Part shown: one piece after another, positions 52,544-61,232 of the stretch
Position numbering within the stretch: the first letter of the stretch is position 1
Layout: each line of letters begins with the position of its first letter
Assembly (NCBI RefSeq): GCF_000717595.1
Contig: NZ_JNZO01000006.1
Span: forward strand, 1-64,000
DNA length: 64,000 nt
Reading direction: 5' to 3'
Source: Streptomyces flavochromogenes
GTDB taxonomy: Bacteria; Actinomycetota; Actinomycetes; Streptomycetales; Streptomycetaceae
Translations under genes and position numbers: made by a program
The notes under the pieces: model-generated
What the model was told of the DNA's origin: nothing
What the model saw: the letters and a program-made list of their open reading frames with translations, nothing else
Database searches by the model: none

Positions 52544-53530
52544 ATGTTGGAGACCTCCGCACGGCTCTTGCGTCTGCTCTCGTTGCTCCAGGCCCACCGC
52601 GAGTGGTCCGGTGCCGACCTCGCCGACCGGCTCGGGGTCACGCCCCGCACCGTACGGCGGGACGTCGACCGGCTCCGTGAGCTCGGCTACCCGGTCAACG
52701 CGAGCCCCGGGACCGGCGGCGGGTACCAGCTGGGTGCCGGGGCCGAGCTGCCGCCGCTGCTCCTGGACGACGAGGAGGCCGTGGCGGTCGCCGTCGGCCT
52801 GCGCGCCGCCGCCGGGCAGGGGGTCGAGGGCATCGGCGAGAGTTCGGTACGTGCCCTGGCCAAGCTGGAGCAGGTGCTTCCGGGGCGGCTGAGGCGCCGG
52901 GTGAGCGCCCTGAACGCCTTCACCGTCCCGATGCTGCGCACGCCGCGCGAGCGGATCGACCCGGCCGTCCTCACCGAACTCGCCAACGCCTGCCGGGACA
53001 CCGAACGGCTCCGCTTCGAGTACCGGGACCACGGCGGGGCCACCACCCGCAGGAACGTCGAGCCGCACCGCCTGGTCTGCAGCGAGCGGCGCTGGTACCT
53101 GGTCGCCTGGGACGTGGACCGGGCCGACTGGCGCACCTTCCGGGCCGACCGGATCGTGCCGACGCCGCCGCACGGGCCCCGTTTCCCGCCCCGCGAGCCG
53201 CCCGCCGAGGATCTGGCCGCCTACGTGGCGAAGGGCGTGTCCACCTCGGCGTACGCGACCGAGGCGACGATCCGGCTGCATGTGCCGCTCGCCGAGGCCG
53301 CCGCGGCCGTCGGAGCGGCCGACGGCGTCCTGACGGCGGACGGTGAGGACGCCTGCCTGCTCCGGACGGGGGCCCACAGCCTCGATGTGATGGTGATCCA
53401 CGTGTCGCTGATCGGCTTCGAGTTCGAGGTGCTCGACCCGCCCGAGCTGGTCGACCGGGTACGGGCGCTCAGGGACCTGTTGTCCCGTTCCCTCGACCGG
53501 TCCGCCTCCGCTCCGGCGGAGGGCTCGTGA
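52544..53530 (+). CDS. YafY-type HTH/WYL transcriptional regulator
   Basis: A 328-residue regulator. The N-terminal winged helix is [20 protein letters not shown] then [20 protein letters not shown]. The WYL domain is near 150-230, with its Trp-Tyr-Leu in [22 protein letters not shown]-terminal WCX extension follows. ATG 52544 lies about eight bases after a -10-like AGACT sequence, suggesting a leaderless mRNA. The 3' end overlaps the convergent ctaD by 62 bases. Ligand and target unknown; WYL proteins often sense nucleic acids or small molecules and control defence or metabolism. Confidence 0.88.
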   Translation: MLETSARLLRLLSLLQAHREWSGADLADRLGVTPRTVRRDVDRLRELGYPVNASPGTGGGYQLGAGAELPPLLLDDEEAVAVAVGLRAAAGQGVEGIGESSVRALAKLEQVLPGRLRRRVSALNAFTVPMLRTPRERIDPAVLTELANACRDTERLRFEYRDHGGATTRRNVEPHRLVCSERRWYLVAWDVDRADWRTFRADRIVPTPPHGPRFPPREPPAEDLAAYVAKGVSTSAYATEATIRLHVPLAEAAAAVGAADGVLTADGEDACLLRTGAHSLDVMVIHVSLIGFEFEVLDPPELVDRVRALRDLLSRSLDRSASAPAEGS

Positions 53531-55181
53531 TCCGCATCCGCTCGTAGGCCGCGAACTCGGGGTGGTGCAGGTCGAAGGCCGGCGCCTCGGAGCGGATCCG
53601 GGGGACGGCCTCGAAGTTGTGCCGGGGCGGGGGGCAGGAGGTGGCCCACTCGAGGGAGCGGCCGAAGCCCCACGGATCGTCGACCTCGACCTTCGGCCCG
53701 TACAGCGTGGTCTTCCACACGTTGTAGAGGAACGGCAGGGTGGACGCGCCGAGCAGGAAGGCGCCGATGGTGGAGACGGTGTTGAGGGCGGTGAAGCCGT
53801 CCGCCGCCAGGTAGTCGGCGTACCGCCGGGGCATGCCCTCCGCGCCGAGCCAGTGCTGTACCAGGAAGGTCAGGTGGAAGCCGATGAAGAGGGTCCAGAA
53901 GTGGATCTTCCCGAGGCGTTCGTCGAGCATCCGGCCGGTGAACTTGGGCCACCAGAAGGTGAAGCCGGCGAAGGTCGCGAAGACGACCGTGCCGAAGACC
54001 GTGTAGTGGAAGTGGGCGACCACGAAGTACGAGTCGGTGACCTGGAAGTCCATGGGCGGCGAGGCGAGGATCACTCCGGTCAGGCCGCCGAAGAGGAACG
54101 ACACCAGGAAGCCCACGCACCACAGCATCGGGGTCTCGAAGGAGAGCGAGCCCCGCAGCATCGTCCCGGTCCAGTTGAAGAACTTCACCCCGGTGGGCAC
54201 CGCGATCAGGAACGAGAGCAGCGAGAAGAACGGCAGCAGCACCGCGCCCGTCGCGAACATGTGGTGGGCCCAGACGACCACCGACAGGCCGGTGATCGCC
54301 ATGGTGGCGGCGATCAGCGTGGTGTAGCCGAAGATCGGCTTGCGGGCGAAGACCGGGATGATCTCGCTGACGATCCCGAAGAACGGCAGCGCGATGATGT
54401 AGACCTCGGGATGACCGAAGAACCAGAAGAGGTGCTGCCAGAGCAGCGCGCCGCCGTTCTCGGGCTGGAAGACCACCGAGCCGAGGCGCCGGTCCGCCTC
54501 CAGGACGAGCAGGGCCGCGGCGAGCACGGGGAAGGCGACGATCACCAGGACCGCCGTGAAGAGCACGTTCCAGGTGAAGATCGGCATCCGGAACATGGTC
54601 ATGCCGGGCGCCCGCATCCCGATGATGGTCGCGAGGAAGTTCACCGACGTCAGGATGGTGCCGAAGCCGGAGAGCGCGAGCCCCACGATCCACAGGTCGA
54701 CGCCGACGCCGGGGGACCGTTCCAGGCTGTTGAGCGGGGCGTAGGCGGTCCAGCCGAAGGCGGCCGGGCCGGTCGGGGTGAGCAGCGAGCCGATCACCAT
54801 CAGGCTGCCGAAGAGGAACAGCCAGTACGAGAACATGTTCAGTCGGGGGAAGGCGACGTCGGGCGAGCCGATCTGCAGCGGTACCAGCTCGTTGGCGAAG
54901 CCGGCGAAGGTCGGTGTGGCGAAGAGCAGCAGCATGATCGTGCCGTGCAGGGTGAAGGCCTGGTTGAACTCCTGGTTCGTGAGCAGCTGGAGTCCGGGGC
55001 GGGCCAGCTCGGCCCGCATCAGCATCGCCATCAGTCCGGCGATGAGGAAGAAGACGAACGCGGTCACCAGATAGAGGTGCCCGATCTTCTTGTGGTCGGT
55101 GGTGGTGAGCCAGTCGATCAGGATCCGGCCGTGCCGCTCGCGGCTCGATTCGACGGTCGCGGTCGCTGTCCCGTTGCCCAT
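53469..55181 (-). CDS. ctaD: Cytochrome c oxidase subunit I
   Basis: A 570-residue haem-copper oxidase subunit with 12 membrane helices. Ligands: first haem His in [12 protein letters not shown] near 80, Cu-B HPEVYI near 260 and [11 protein letters not shown] near 305, and the haem a/a3 pair in [12 protein letters not shown] near 390; the K-channel Lys is in PTGVKFFNW. Other ctaC/E/F genes and haem synthesis genes are absent here, so it is probably the second subunit I paralogue seen in Streptomyces, working with subunits elsewhere. It overlaps the convergent WYL regulator by 62 bases. Confidence 0.93.
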   Translation of the reverse strand: MGNGTATATVESSRERHGRILIDWLTTTDHKKIGHLYLVTAFVFFLIAGLMAMLMRAELARPGLQLLTNQEFNQAFTLHGTIMLLLFATPTFAGFANELVPLQIGSPDVAFPRLNMFSYWLFLFGSLMVIGSLLTPTGPAAFGWTAYAPLNSLERSPGVGVDLWIVGLALSGFGTILTSVNFLATIIGMRAPGMTMFRMPIFTWNVLFTAVLVIVAFPVLAAALLVLEADRRLGSVVFQPENGGALLWQHLFWFFGHPEVYIIALPFFGIVSEIIPVFARKPIFGYTTLIAATMAITGLSVVVWAHHMFATGAVLLPFFSLLSFLIAVPTGVKFFNWTGTMLRGSLSFETPMLWCVGFLVSFLFGGLTGVILASPPMDFQVTDSYFVVAHFHYTVFGTVVFATFAGFTFWWPKFTGRMLDERLGKIHFWTLFIGFHLTFLVQHWLGAEGMPRRYADYLAADGFTALNTVSTIGAFLLGASTLPFLYNVWKTTLYGPKVEVDDPWGFGRSLEWATSCPPPRHNFEAVPRIRSEAPAFDLHHPEFAAYERMRITSPPPERRRTGRGNGTTGP

Positions 55182-55492
55182 CCGCTGCCTCCGCTTCGCG
55201 GTCGTCCCGGCTCCGCGTCTCCGGGCGTTCGGACAGCGTAAGCATTGTGTAAGGGAAGAGTGAGCGCCTCGCGTGCGCGTCGCCGAGACAATTCGGGACG
55301 GGCGGAGCGGGAAGAGTCGAATTACCCGCGTTCCGTCGGCACTTCCGGCCCCGTGGTGCGAACTGCCGGATGCCCTTCGGAATTACTGGAGAAACGGCCG
55401 GAATCCGTGTCCCGAAGTGACCGGGATCATGCCGAACATATGTCGAGAACTTGTGACACAAGCGTGACCGCCAAGGGACTAACGTGAGGGCC
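55182..55492. other. 311-bp intergenic region, divergent ctaD and I78 promoters
   Basis: No gene is supported. It holds a 13-bp palindrome near its right end (55450-55462) and AAGGG at 55473-55477 upstream of the small gene. On the ctaD side TAAGCATTGTG is an AT-richer patch near 55240. No clear promoter pair for either direction. Confidence 0.5.
55450..55462. promoter_or_regulatory. Palindrome CTTGTGACACAAG
   Basis: A 13-base perfect inverted repeat (CTTGTG-A-CACAAG) lies 30 bases before the small I78-like gene, in the divergent region with ctaD. It resembles a dimeric repressor site of GntR or Rex/CRP-like size, but I do not assign a regulator. Confidence 0.45.
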
Positions 55493-55708
55493 ATGGCACC
55501 CACATCGCGCACTCCCGAACCGCCCCGCGACGCCCCCGAGTCCTATGTGGGCCTGGACGCGGACGGCGCCGCACGGCTCGCCAGGACGCGGGGCTGGAGC
55601 ACCGTGAGGTCGCTCCCGCCCGGCTCGATCATCACGATGGAGTACCTCGCCGGACGCATCAACTTCGAGGTCGAGGGCGGCACGGTCACCCGCTGCTGGC
55701 TCGGCTGA
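55493..55708 (+). CDS. I78 family peptidase inhibitor-like small protein
   Basis: A 71-residue protein. ATG 55493 is used; GTG three codons earlier is a possible alternative with AAGGG upstream. The block YVGLDADGAARLARTRGWS then VRSLPPGSIITMEYLAGRIN matches the potato-inhibitor-I-like I78 family, ending FEVEGGTVTRCWLG with the usual C-terminal basic/Trp end. Such proteins are small, stable and inhibit serine peptidases in some cases; the physiological target here is unknown. Followed by two strong hairpins. Confidence 0.75.
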   Translation: MAPTSRTPEPPRDAPESYVGLDADGAARLARTRGWSTVRSLPPGSIITMEYLAGRINFEVEGGTVTRCWLG

Positions 55709-55718
55709 GGGACCGGCG

Positions 55719-55750
55719 CCGGACGCACCGGGCGCGCTCGGTGCGTCCGG
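55719..55750. terminator. Hairpin 1 after the I78-like gene
   Basis: CCGGACGCACCG (55719-55730) pairs perfectly with CGGTGCGTCCGG (55739-55750), loop of eight. It begins ten bases after the stop codon. Confidence 0.75.
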
Positions 55751-55758
55751 TACCCGGG

Positions 55759-55806
55759 CATACGGAAGGGCCCCGGCCGATCCATCGGCCGGGGCCCTTC
55801 CGTATG
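55759..55806. terminator. Hairpin 2, 22-bp perfect stem
   Basis: The arms 55759-55780 and 55785-55806 are perfectly complementary over 22 bases around a TCCA loop, the strongest dyad in the window. It serves convergent transcription from the I78-like gene and the PAP2 gene, which ends at 55828. Confidence 0.9.
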
Positions 55807-55827
55807 CGGGTGGGCAGACGCTCGTGG

Positions 55828-56745
55828 TCAGCCGCGGGTCGCCGGGGCGCGGCCGCCGGCCACTCCCGTGCGGGTCGCCGCAGCGCGCCCGCCGGCCACT
55901 CCGGCCGGCCCTCGGACCGGCTCCTCGGACCCGGGCGGACGCTGCGGGAAGTACCCCGGGCGGGGTCCTCCGGAGGCCACGGGCAGCGAGGGAACCAGAC
56001 GGCGGCGGTCCCGCAGCCGGTCCCGTACCCGGTCGCGCAGGGTGAGGATCCACGACTCCGCCACGGCGAGGACCGGCTCGCACCAGGGCAGGGCGAGCAG
56101 GATCAGCAGTCCGGCGGCCCAGCCCAGGAGGACGTCGCTCAGCCAGTGCGTGCCGAGGTAGACCGTGGTGAGTCCGACGCCGAGCGCGACCACGGCGGAG
56201 AGCGCCGACAGATAGCGCCTGGCCCTCGGAGTGGTCGCCAGATAGGCGAGGATGCCCCAGGTCACGACCGCGTTGGCGGTGTGACCCGAGGGGAATATGT
56301 CGCCGCCCGCGAAGAGCTCGGCAGAGCCGACCTCGGTCGCGTAGTGGGGTCCGAGACGGCCGAGCCCGAGCTTGACCGCGCCGACCGTGACGTTGAGCAG
56401 CAGGAGGGCGGCGCCGAGGCAGAGCAGGGGCCGCAGCGTGTGCTGGCGCCAGGAGCGCCAGCCCAGCCAGGCGGCCACCATGACGGCCGTGGGGCCGCGC
56501 TGGCCGAGGACGACGTAGTAGTCGAGGAAGCCGTGGATCTCCGGCCACTGCTGATAGGGCCGGAAGAGCATGATCTTCCAGTCGAGGGTCACCAGCCACG
56601 TCGAGAGCAGCACGGCGACGACCATGGCGAGATAGAACGCCGACGTCCCGCCGAAGAGGGCGAGACGCGTGCGGGTCATCCGCGGGACCTCTATCTTCGG
56701 CGGTTCCGGCTCCCGGTCCAGCCGGGCAAAGATGTCGGTACGCAC
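55828..56745 (-). CDS. PAP2-type phosphatase, membrane
   Basis: A 305-residue membrane protein, GTG start at 56745. About five or six helices. The phosphatase motifs are VKLGLGRLGPHY (KxxxxxxRP-like, variant), IFPSGHTANAVV (PSGH) and VYLGTHWLSDVLLGW (SRxxxxxHxxxD-like). It likely dephosphorylates undecaprenyl-PP or phosphatidic acid at the outer face. The first 30 residues are cytosolic and charged; the last 55 are a Pro/Arg-rich tail with a repeated GVAGGRA/PATR unit. Confidence 0.88.
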   Translation of the reverse strand: MRTDIFARLDREPEPPKIEVPRMTRTRLALFGGTSAFYLAMVVAVLLSTWLVTLDWKIMLFRPYQQWPEIHGFLDYYVVLGQRGPTAVMVAAWLGWRSWRQHTLRPLLCLGAALLLLNVTVGAVKLGLGRLGPHYATEVGSAELFAGGDIFPSGHTANAVVTWGILAYLATTPRARRYLSALSAVVALGVGLTTVYLGTHWLSDVLLGWAAGLLILLALPWCEPVLAVAESWILTLRDRVRDRLRDRRRLVPSLPVASGGPRPGYFPQRPPGSEEPVRGPAGVAGGRAAATRTGVAGGRAPATRG

Positions 56746-57150
56746 CCAATGGACGTTACAGGGAGTGAGAAGCAGACCCGGTCGTTCCGGTCTGTTCGTG
56801 ATGTTGATGTGATGTGGAGTAGGTCTCAGTCGGCGGCCTATTCCTGTCGTCCGTCAGGAAATCCGATGACCTTCCGCCCTATTGTCGCGGAGTCGTTTCC
56901 GGAAGAGTGTTTGAATGCTCGGGAATTGCTTCAAACAGGTGTCCGTACGGAATTCCATGCGACGCGCGGCCCGCCCCGAGTGGCGTACGCCACACCGCGT
57001 GGCCCGCCGGGGTGAGAGCTGCACCACGCGCTCGGGCCTTGAACTCGCGTACGCTGACGGCTCACTCGCCCGTCGATGCCGGGCCACCCCAGGGGCATAA
57101 GCCCTGGTCGGGGCCCGCCGAGCGCGAGAGCTTCACTGGGAGGTACGTAC
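56746..57150. other. 405-bp intergenic region
   Basis: It separates the divergent PAP2 and MFS genes. TACGCT at 57050-57055 is a -10 candidate for the MFS gene, and GGGAGG at 57138-57143 its ribosome binding site. The rest has no supported ORF or strong dyad. Confidence 0.5.
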
Positions 57151-59028
57151 ATGTCGCGGACGAACACGGCCCCAGCACGACCGCGTGCCGCAGCCGACGG
57201 CGGAGCCAACCGCTGGGTCGTCCTCGTCGTCCTCTGCGTCAGCCTTCTCGTGGTCGCCCTCGACGCGACCATCCTCCATGTCGCGATCCCCTCGCTCACC
57301 GAGGACCTGCGCCCCAGCTCCACCTCGCTGCTCTGGATCGTCGACGCCTACCCCCTGATCTGCGCCTCGCTCCTGATCCTCTTCGGCACCCTCGGGGACC
57401 GGGTCGGGCGGCGCAGAATCCTCCTCCTCGGATACGCGCTGTTCGGCATCGCCTCGGCGGTCGCCGCGCTCGCCACCGAACCCTCCGTCCTCATCGGGGC
57501 CCGGGTGCTCCTCGGCGTCGGCGGCGCCATGATCATGCCCGCCACGCTCTCCATCCTCCGGGCGGTCTTCCCCGACCGGCGGGAGCGCGCCACCGCCATC
57601 GGGATCTGGACGGCGGTCGCCGCGATAGGGGCCGCCACCGGACCCGTGCTCGGCGGCTTCCTCGTCGAGCACTACTGGTGGGGCTCCGTCTTCCTCATCA
57701 ACATTCCGCTGATGGCGCTGATCCTGCCGCTCGGTCGCCGCCTCCTCCCCGAGTCCCGGGGAGCCGCCGACGGACCCTGGGACGTCCTCGGCGCGCTCAT
57801 GGCCGCCGCCGGTGTGCTCGGCTGCGTCCTCGGGGTCAAGCGGGCCGGCGCCGGCGAACCGCTCCTCGCGCTCCCGACCGCCGGGCCGCTGCTGCTCGGT
57901 GCCGCGCTCCTCGTCCTCTTCGTGCGACGCCAGAGGCGACGGCCCCACCCGCTGATCGACATGCGCCTCTTCTCCCGCGCCGCCTTCACCACCTCGGTCG
58001 GCTGCATCGTGCTCGCGATGCTGGCCCTGGTCGGCCTGCAGCTCATCGCCGTCCAGTACCTCCAGCTGGTCCTCGGCCTCAGCCCGCTGGAGACCGGGCT
58101 GCGCCTCCTGCCCCTCACCTTCGCCGCGATGGCCGCCGGCGCCACCGGCTCGTACACCCTGCGCAGGATCGGACCGCGCCGGATGGTCGGCTGGGGCTTC
58201 GTCCTCACCGCCGCCGCCGTGCTGCTGCTCACCTTCATGGGACAGCACGACCGGCCCCTGCTGCTCACGGTGGGCTTCGTGCTGCTCGGCTTCGGCCTGC
58301 AGACCACGCTGTTCTCGGCGTACGAGTCGATGCTCAGCGAGGCCCCGCAGCGGAGCGCCGGCGCCGCCGCCTCGATCGGCGAGACCTCGTACCAGCTCGG
58401 CGCGGGCATGGGTACGGCCCTGCTCGGCAGCGTGATGAACGCGGCGTACGCCCCCGGGCTCGCCGCCCTCCCCGGGGTGCCCGCGGAGGCGAGCCGGGCC
58501 GCCGCGAACTCGCTCGGAGAGGCCTATCAGGTCGCCGATCAGCTCGGCGGCGCGGCCGGCGGCGCGCTGTACCAGGCCGCCCGGCACGCCTTCGTGAACG
58601 GGCTGCACATCACGCTCTTCGTGAGCGCGGGGCTGCTGCTGCTCGGCGCGGCGATGGCCCGGCGCCTGCCCCGGGTGATGGAGTGCCCGGTGAATCCGGA
58701 GGAGACGATGTCCGCCGGTGTCCCGGAGGCGGAGCCGCCGGCGCGGTCGAAGCCGGCTCTGTCCGAGGCGGCCGGGTTCGCGGCGGACGAACTCAAGACG
58801 GCCGGGTCCGAGGCGGCTGGATCCGAGACTGCCGGCTTCAAGACGGCCGGGTCCGAGGCGGCTGGATCCGAGCCCGTCCGGTCCGCGCCGGTGCTCTCGA
58901 AGTCGACGGGGGCCGTGAGGTCCCCGGATTCGTCCGAGGCGCCGCGGCTCGCCGACCCGTCCGAGCCGCGGGTGCCCGCGACCCGGGAAGCGATCGAGCC
59001 CGCCGGCTCGGGGCGTCCGGCGCACTGA
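57151..59028 (+). CDS. MFS transporter, DHA2 (14-helix) drug efflux type
   Basis: A 625-residue membrane protein, ATG 57151 with GGGAGG seven bases upstream. DHA2 motifs: LDATILHVAIPSL near 30-42 (motif D1), GDRVGRRRILLLG near 85 (motif A) and GPVLGGFL near 165 (motif C). Fourteen hydrophobic stretches up to about 520. A soluble tail of about 100 residues follows with TAGSEAAGSE-like repeats. Family exports drugs or metabolites with proton antiport. No adjacent TetR regulator. Confidence 0.9.
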   Translation: MSRTNTAPARPRAAADGGANRWVVLVVLCVSLLVVALDATILHVAIPSLTEDLRPSSTSLLWIVDAYPLICASLLILFGTLGDRVGRRRILLLGYALFGIASAVAALATEPSVLIGARVLLGVGGAMIMPATLSILRAVFPDRRERATAIGIWTAVAAIGAATGPVLGGFLVEHYWWGSVFLINIPLMALILPLGRRLLPESRGAADGPWDVLGALMAAAGVLGCVLGVKRAGAGEPLLALPTAGPLLLGAALLVLFVRRQRRRPHPLIDMRLFSRAAFTTSVGCIVLAMLALVGLQLIAVQYLQLVLGLSPLETGLRLLPLTFAAMAAGATGSYTLRRIGPRRMVGWGFVLTAAAVLLLTFMGQHDRPLLLTVGFVLLGFGLQTTLFSAYESMLSEAPQRSAGAAASIGETSYQLGAGMGTALLGSVMNAAYAPGLAALPGVPAEASRAAANSLGEAYQVADQLGGAAGGALYQAARHAFVNGLHITLFVSAGLLLLGAAMARRLPRVMECPVNPEETMSAGVPEAEPPARSKPALSEAAGFAADELKTAGSEAAGSETAGFKTAGSEAAGSEPVRSAPVLSKSTGAVRSPDSSEAPRLADPSEPRVPATREAIEPAGSGRPAH

Positions 59029-59069
59029 CCCGATCCCTCGGGGGGTGCCCGGCCGGCCGGCGGACCCGC

Positions 59070-59504
59070 TCAGCTCTGGTTGAAGAAACCGTCCTGCTGG
59101 CGGCGGCCCGTCTCACCGGTGACGATCTGGGTGTCGGCGGGGGTCAGCAGGAAGACCCGCGTGGCCACGCGCTCGATCGAACCGCGCAGACCGAAGGCGA
59201 GACCGGCGGCGAAGTCGACCACGCGCTTGGCGTCGTTCGGCTCCATCGCGGTCAGGTTCACGATCACCGGAACACCGTCACGGAAGAGCTCGCCGATGCC
59301 CCGGGCGTCCCGGAAGCCGTCCGGGGAGACGGTGGCGATCCGCCGGCCCCGGTCCTCGGCGGTGTCCGTGGCCACCCGGACCCGGGGGTCCGTCACCCAG
59401 GCGTCGCCGCCCTCGGCACCGTCGGCGTACTCGTCGTCGTAGTAACGCTCGTCGTTGTCCTCGACGAGTCCCAGCCAGGCACTCGCCTTGCGCACCGATC
59501 CCAT
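59070..59504 (-). CDS. sflA: SepF-like cell division protein SflA
   Basis: A 144-residue protein; AAGGAGG lies seven bases upstream of ATG 59504. A short N-terminal amphipathic segment [16 protein letters not shown] suits membrane binding, then an acidic linker. The SepF core is [40 protein letters not shown] and [20 protein letters not shown]. In S. coelicolor the main SepF is in the division cluster, and SflA is the diverged copy that with SflB restrains stray Z-rings. The neighbourhood matches what I recall for sflA. Divergent from DUF5685. Confidence 0.85.
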   Translation of the reverse strand: MGSVRKASAWLGLVEDNDERYYDDEYADGAEGGDAWVTDPRVRVATDTAEDRGRRIATVSPDGFRDARGIGELFRDGVPVIVNLTAMEPNDAKRVVDFAAGLAFGLRGSIERVATRVFLLTPADTQIVTGETGRRQQDGFFNQS

Positions 59505-59826
59505 GGACGCCTCCTTTCACGCGGTCACTTGTGGTTCCGCAATCCCTATCGTCCTTCATGATGCGGATCGCGCGCCAAGTGGATAGTCGGCGCGCAGGGG
59601 ATTCGTGACGGTACTGGTGCAGAACGTGAGCACCGTTTCCTGGTGATTCGTCAGGAAACTTGCGGTATGCGGGGCCTGAGGGAGGGCCATGTAGCTGAAA
59701 ATATGAAAGTCGGGTCACAAGGGTGACGATGGGCGCGTACGGGTGAACGGATCCGCTCGCTACGATGCCGCGAGGCCGTCCGGCGGTCCATAGCCCGGCC
59801 CAGATTCACGACTCACGGGGGAGTCC
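59505..59826. other. 322-bp divergent promoter region
   Basis: It separates sflA and the DUF5685 gene. TACGAT (59761-59766) is a -10 candidate for the latter; its ribosome binding site GGGGGAG is at 59817-59823. On the sflA side no clear promoter is seen. No gene. Confidence 0.5.
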
Positions 59827-61116
59827 ATGTTCGGAATCGTCAGACCCTGCACCCATCGGCTCACCGACGGGCTCAAGACCGAGTGGATGGCCCATCTCTG
59901 CGGCCTCTGCCTGGCACTTCGCGCCGACCACGGCCAGTTCGCCCGAGTCGTCACCAACTACGACGGGCTCATCGTCTCTGTTCTGACGGAGGCTCAGACC
60001 GGTGTCACGGCGGCAGGCCGTCGCACGGCCGGGCCCTGCGCGCTGCGCGCCATGCGGACCGCCCCCGTGGCCAGGGGCGAGGGCGCCCGGCTCGCCGCCG
60101 CCGTCTCGCTGGTCCTCGCCTCGGCGAAGGTACGGGACCACGTCGCCGACCGGGACGGGCTGTTGGCCCGACGGCCCGCCGCCGCCGCGGCCCGCCGCGT
60201 CGCCCGCTCCTGGGACAAGGCAGGGGCCAGGACCGGCCGTGCCCTCGGCTTCGACACCGCCGTCCTCGTCGACGCCGTCGACCGCCAGACCGGGATCGAG
60301 GCCCTCGCCGGACCCGGCACCTCCCTGCTCACCGTCACCGAACCGACCGAGACCGCCACCGCGGCCGCCTTCGCGCACACCGCGGTCCTCGCCGGACGGC
60401 CCGGGAACGCGGAGCCGCTCGCCGAGGCGGGCCGGCTCTTCGGACGCCTCGCCCACCTCCTCGACGCCGTCGAGGACCAGACCGCCGACGCGGAGAAGGG
60501 TGCCTGGAACCCGCTCACCGCCACCGGCACCTCCCGAGAGGAGGCCCGCCGGCTCGCCGACGACGCCCTGCACGGCATCCGCCTCGCGCTGAGGGACGCA
60601 GAGTTCGTCGACGACAAGCTGGCGCATGTGCTGCTCGCCCATGAACTCCGTACCTCGGTGGACCGCGCCTTCGGCACGACGACCTGTGCGCACGGGGCGC
60701 CGGGCGCGGGGCAGGGGCCGGGGTACGGGCAGGGGCCGGTGCCGGTGCCGGGCAATCCGTACGCGGGCGGGGCGCCCGGCCCGTACCAGCCCCACGGCGG
60801 CGGTGGCGGGAACCCGTACGGCGGCGGCCACGGCGGCCAGGGCGGATCCGGCGGCCAGGGCGGATCCGGTGGATTCGGCGGGCCCGGCGGGCTGCCGCCG
60901 CAGTTCGGCGGCGGCGCCCCGCAGGCACCCAAGCCACGCGGCTTCCTCGCCGGGTGCGCCATGTTCACCTGGCTCTTCTGCACCTGCCAGATCTGCTGTG
61001 CCAAGGAGTACGAGGGCCCCTGGTCCCGCAAGAAGCGCGAGGGCTGCTGCCGGGACTGCGACTGCGACCCCGGCTGCGGCAACTGCGACTGCTGCTGCCC
61101 CTGCGACGGCTGCTGA
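59827..61116 (+). CDS. DUF5685 family protein with Cys-rich tail
   Basis: A 429-residue protein, ATG 59827 with GGGGGAG four bases upstream. The N-terminal 280 residues are mostly helical and start MFGIVRPCTHRLTDGLKTEW then MAHLCGLCLALRADHGQFAR, with Cys pairs. A Gly/Pro-rich linker (about 285-370) precedes a hydrophobic segment AGCAMFTWLFCTCQICC near 378, then a dense Cys region CCRDCDCDPGCGNCDCCCPC. About 20 Cys lie in the last 60 residues, suggesting metal or acylation. Function unknown. Confidence 0.8.
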   Translation: MFGIVRPCTHRLTDGLKTEWMAHLCGLCLALRADHGQFARVVTNYDGLIVSVLTEAQTGVTAAGRRTAGPCALRAMRTAPVARGEGARLAAAVSLVLASAKVRDHVADRDGLLARRPAAAAARRVARSWDKAGARTGRALGFDTAVLVDAVDRQTGIEALAGPGTSLLTVTEPTETATAAAFAHTAVLAGRPGNAEPLAEAGRLFGRLAHLLDAVEDQTADAEKGAWNPLTATGTSREEARRLADDALHGIRLALRDAEFVDDKLAHVLLAHELRTSVDRAFGTTTCAHGAPGAGQGPGYGQGPVPVPGNPYAGGAPGPYQPHGGGGGNPYGGGHGGQGGSGGQGGSGGFGGPGGLPPQFGGGAPQAPKPRGFLAGCAMFTWLFCTCQICCAKEYEGPWSRKKREGCCRDCDCDPGCGNCDCCCPCDGC

Positions 61117-61232
61117 CGGACCGTCGGTCCGCCGCAGCTTCGCCCCACCGGAGCCCGTTCCCGTTACCTCTCCGGCGCCGGGAGCTCCGGCGGGGAGATC
61201 TGCGACGTGGCGATGCCCGATCCCGTCACGCC

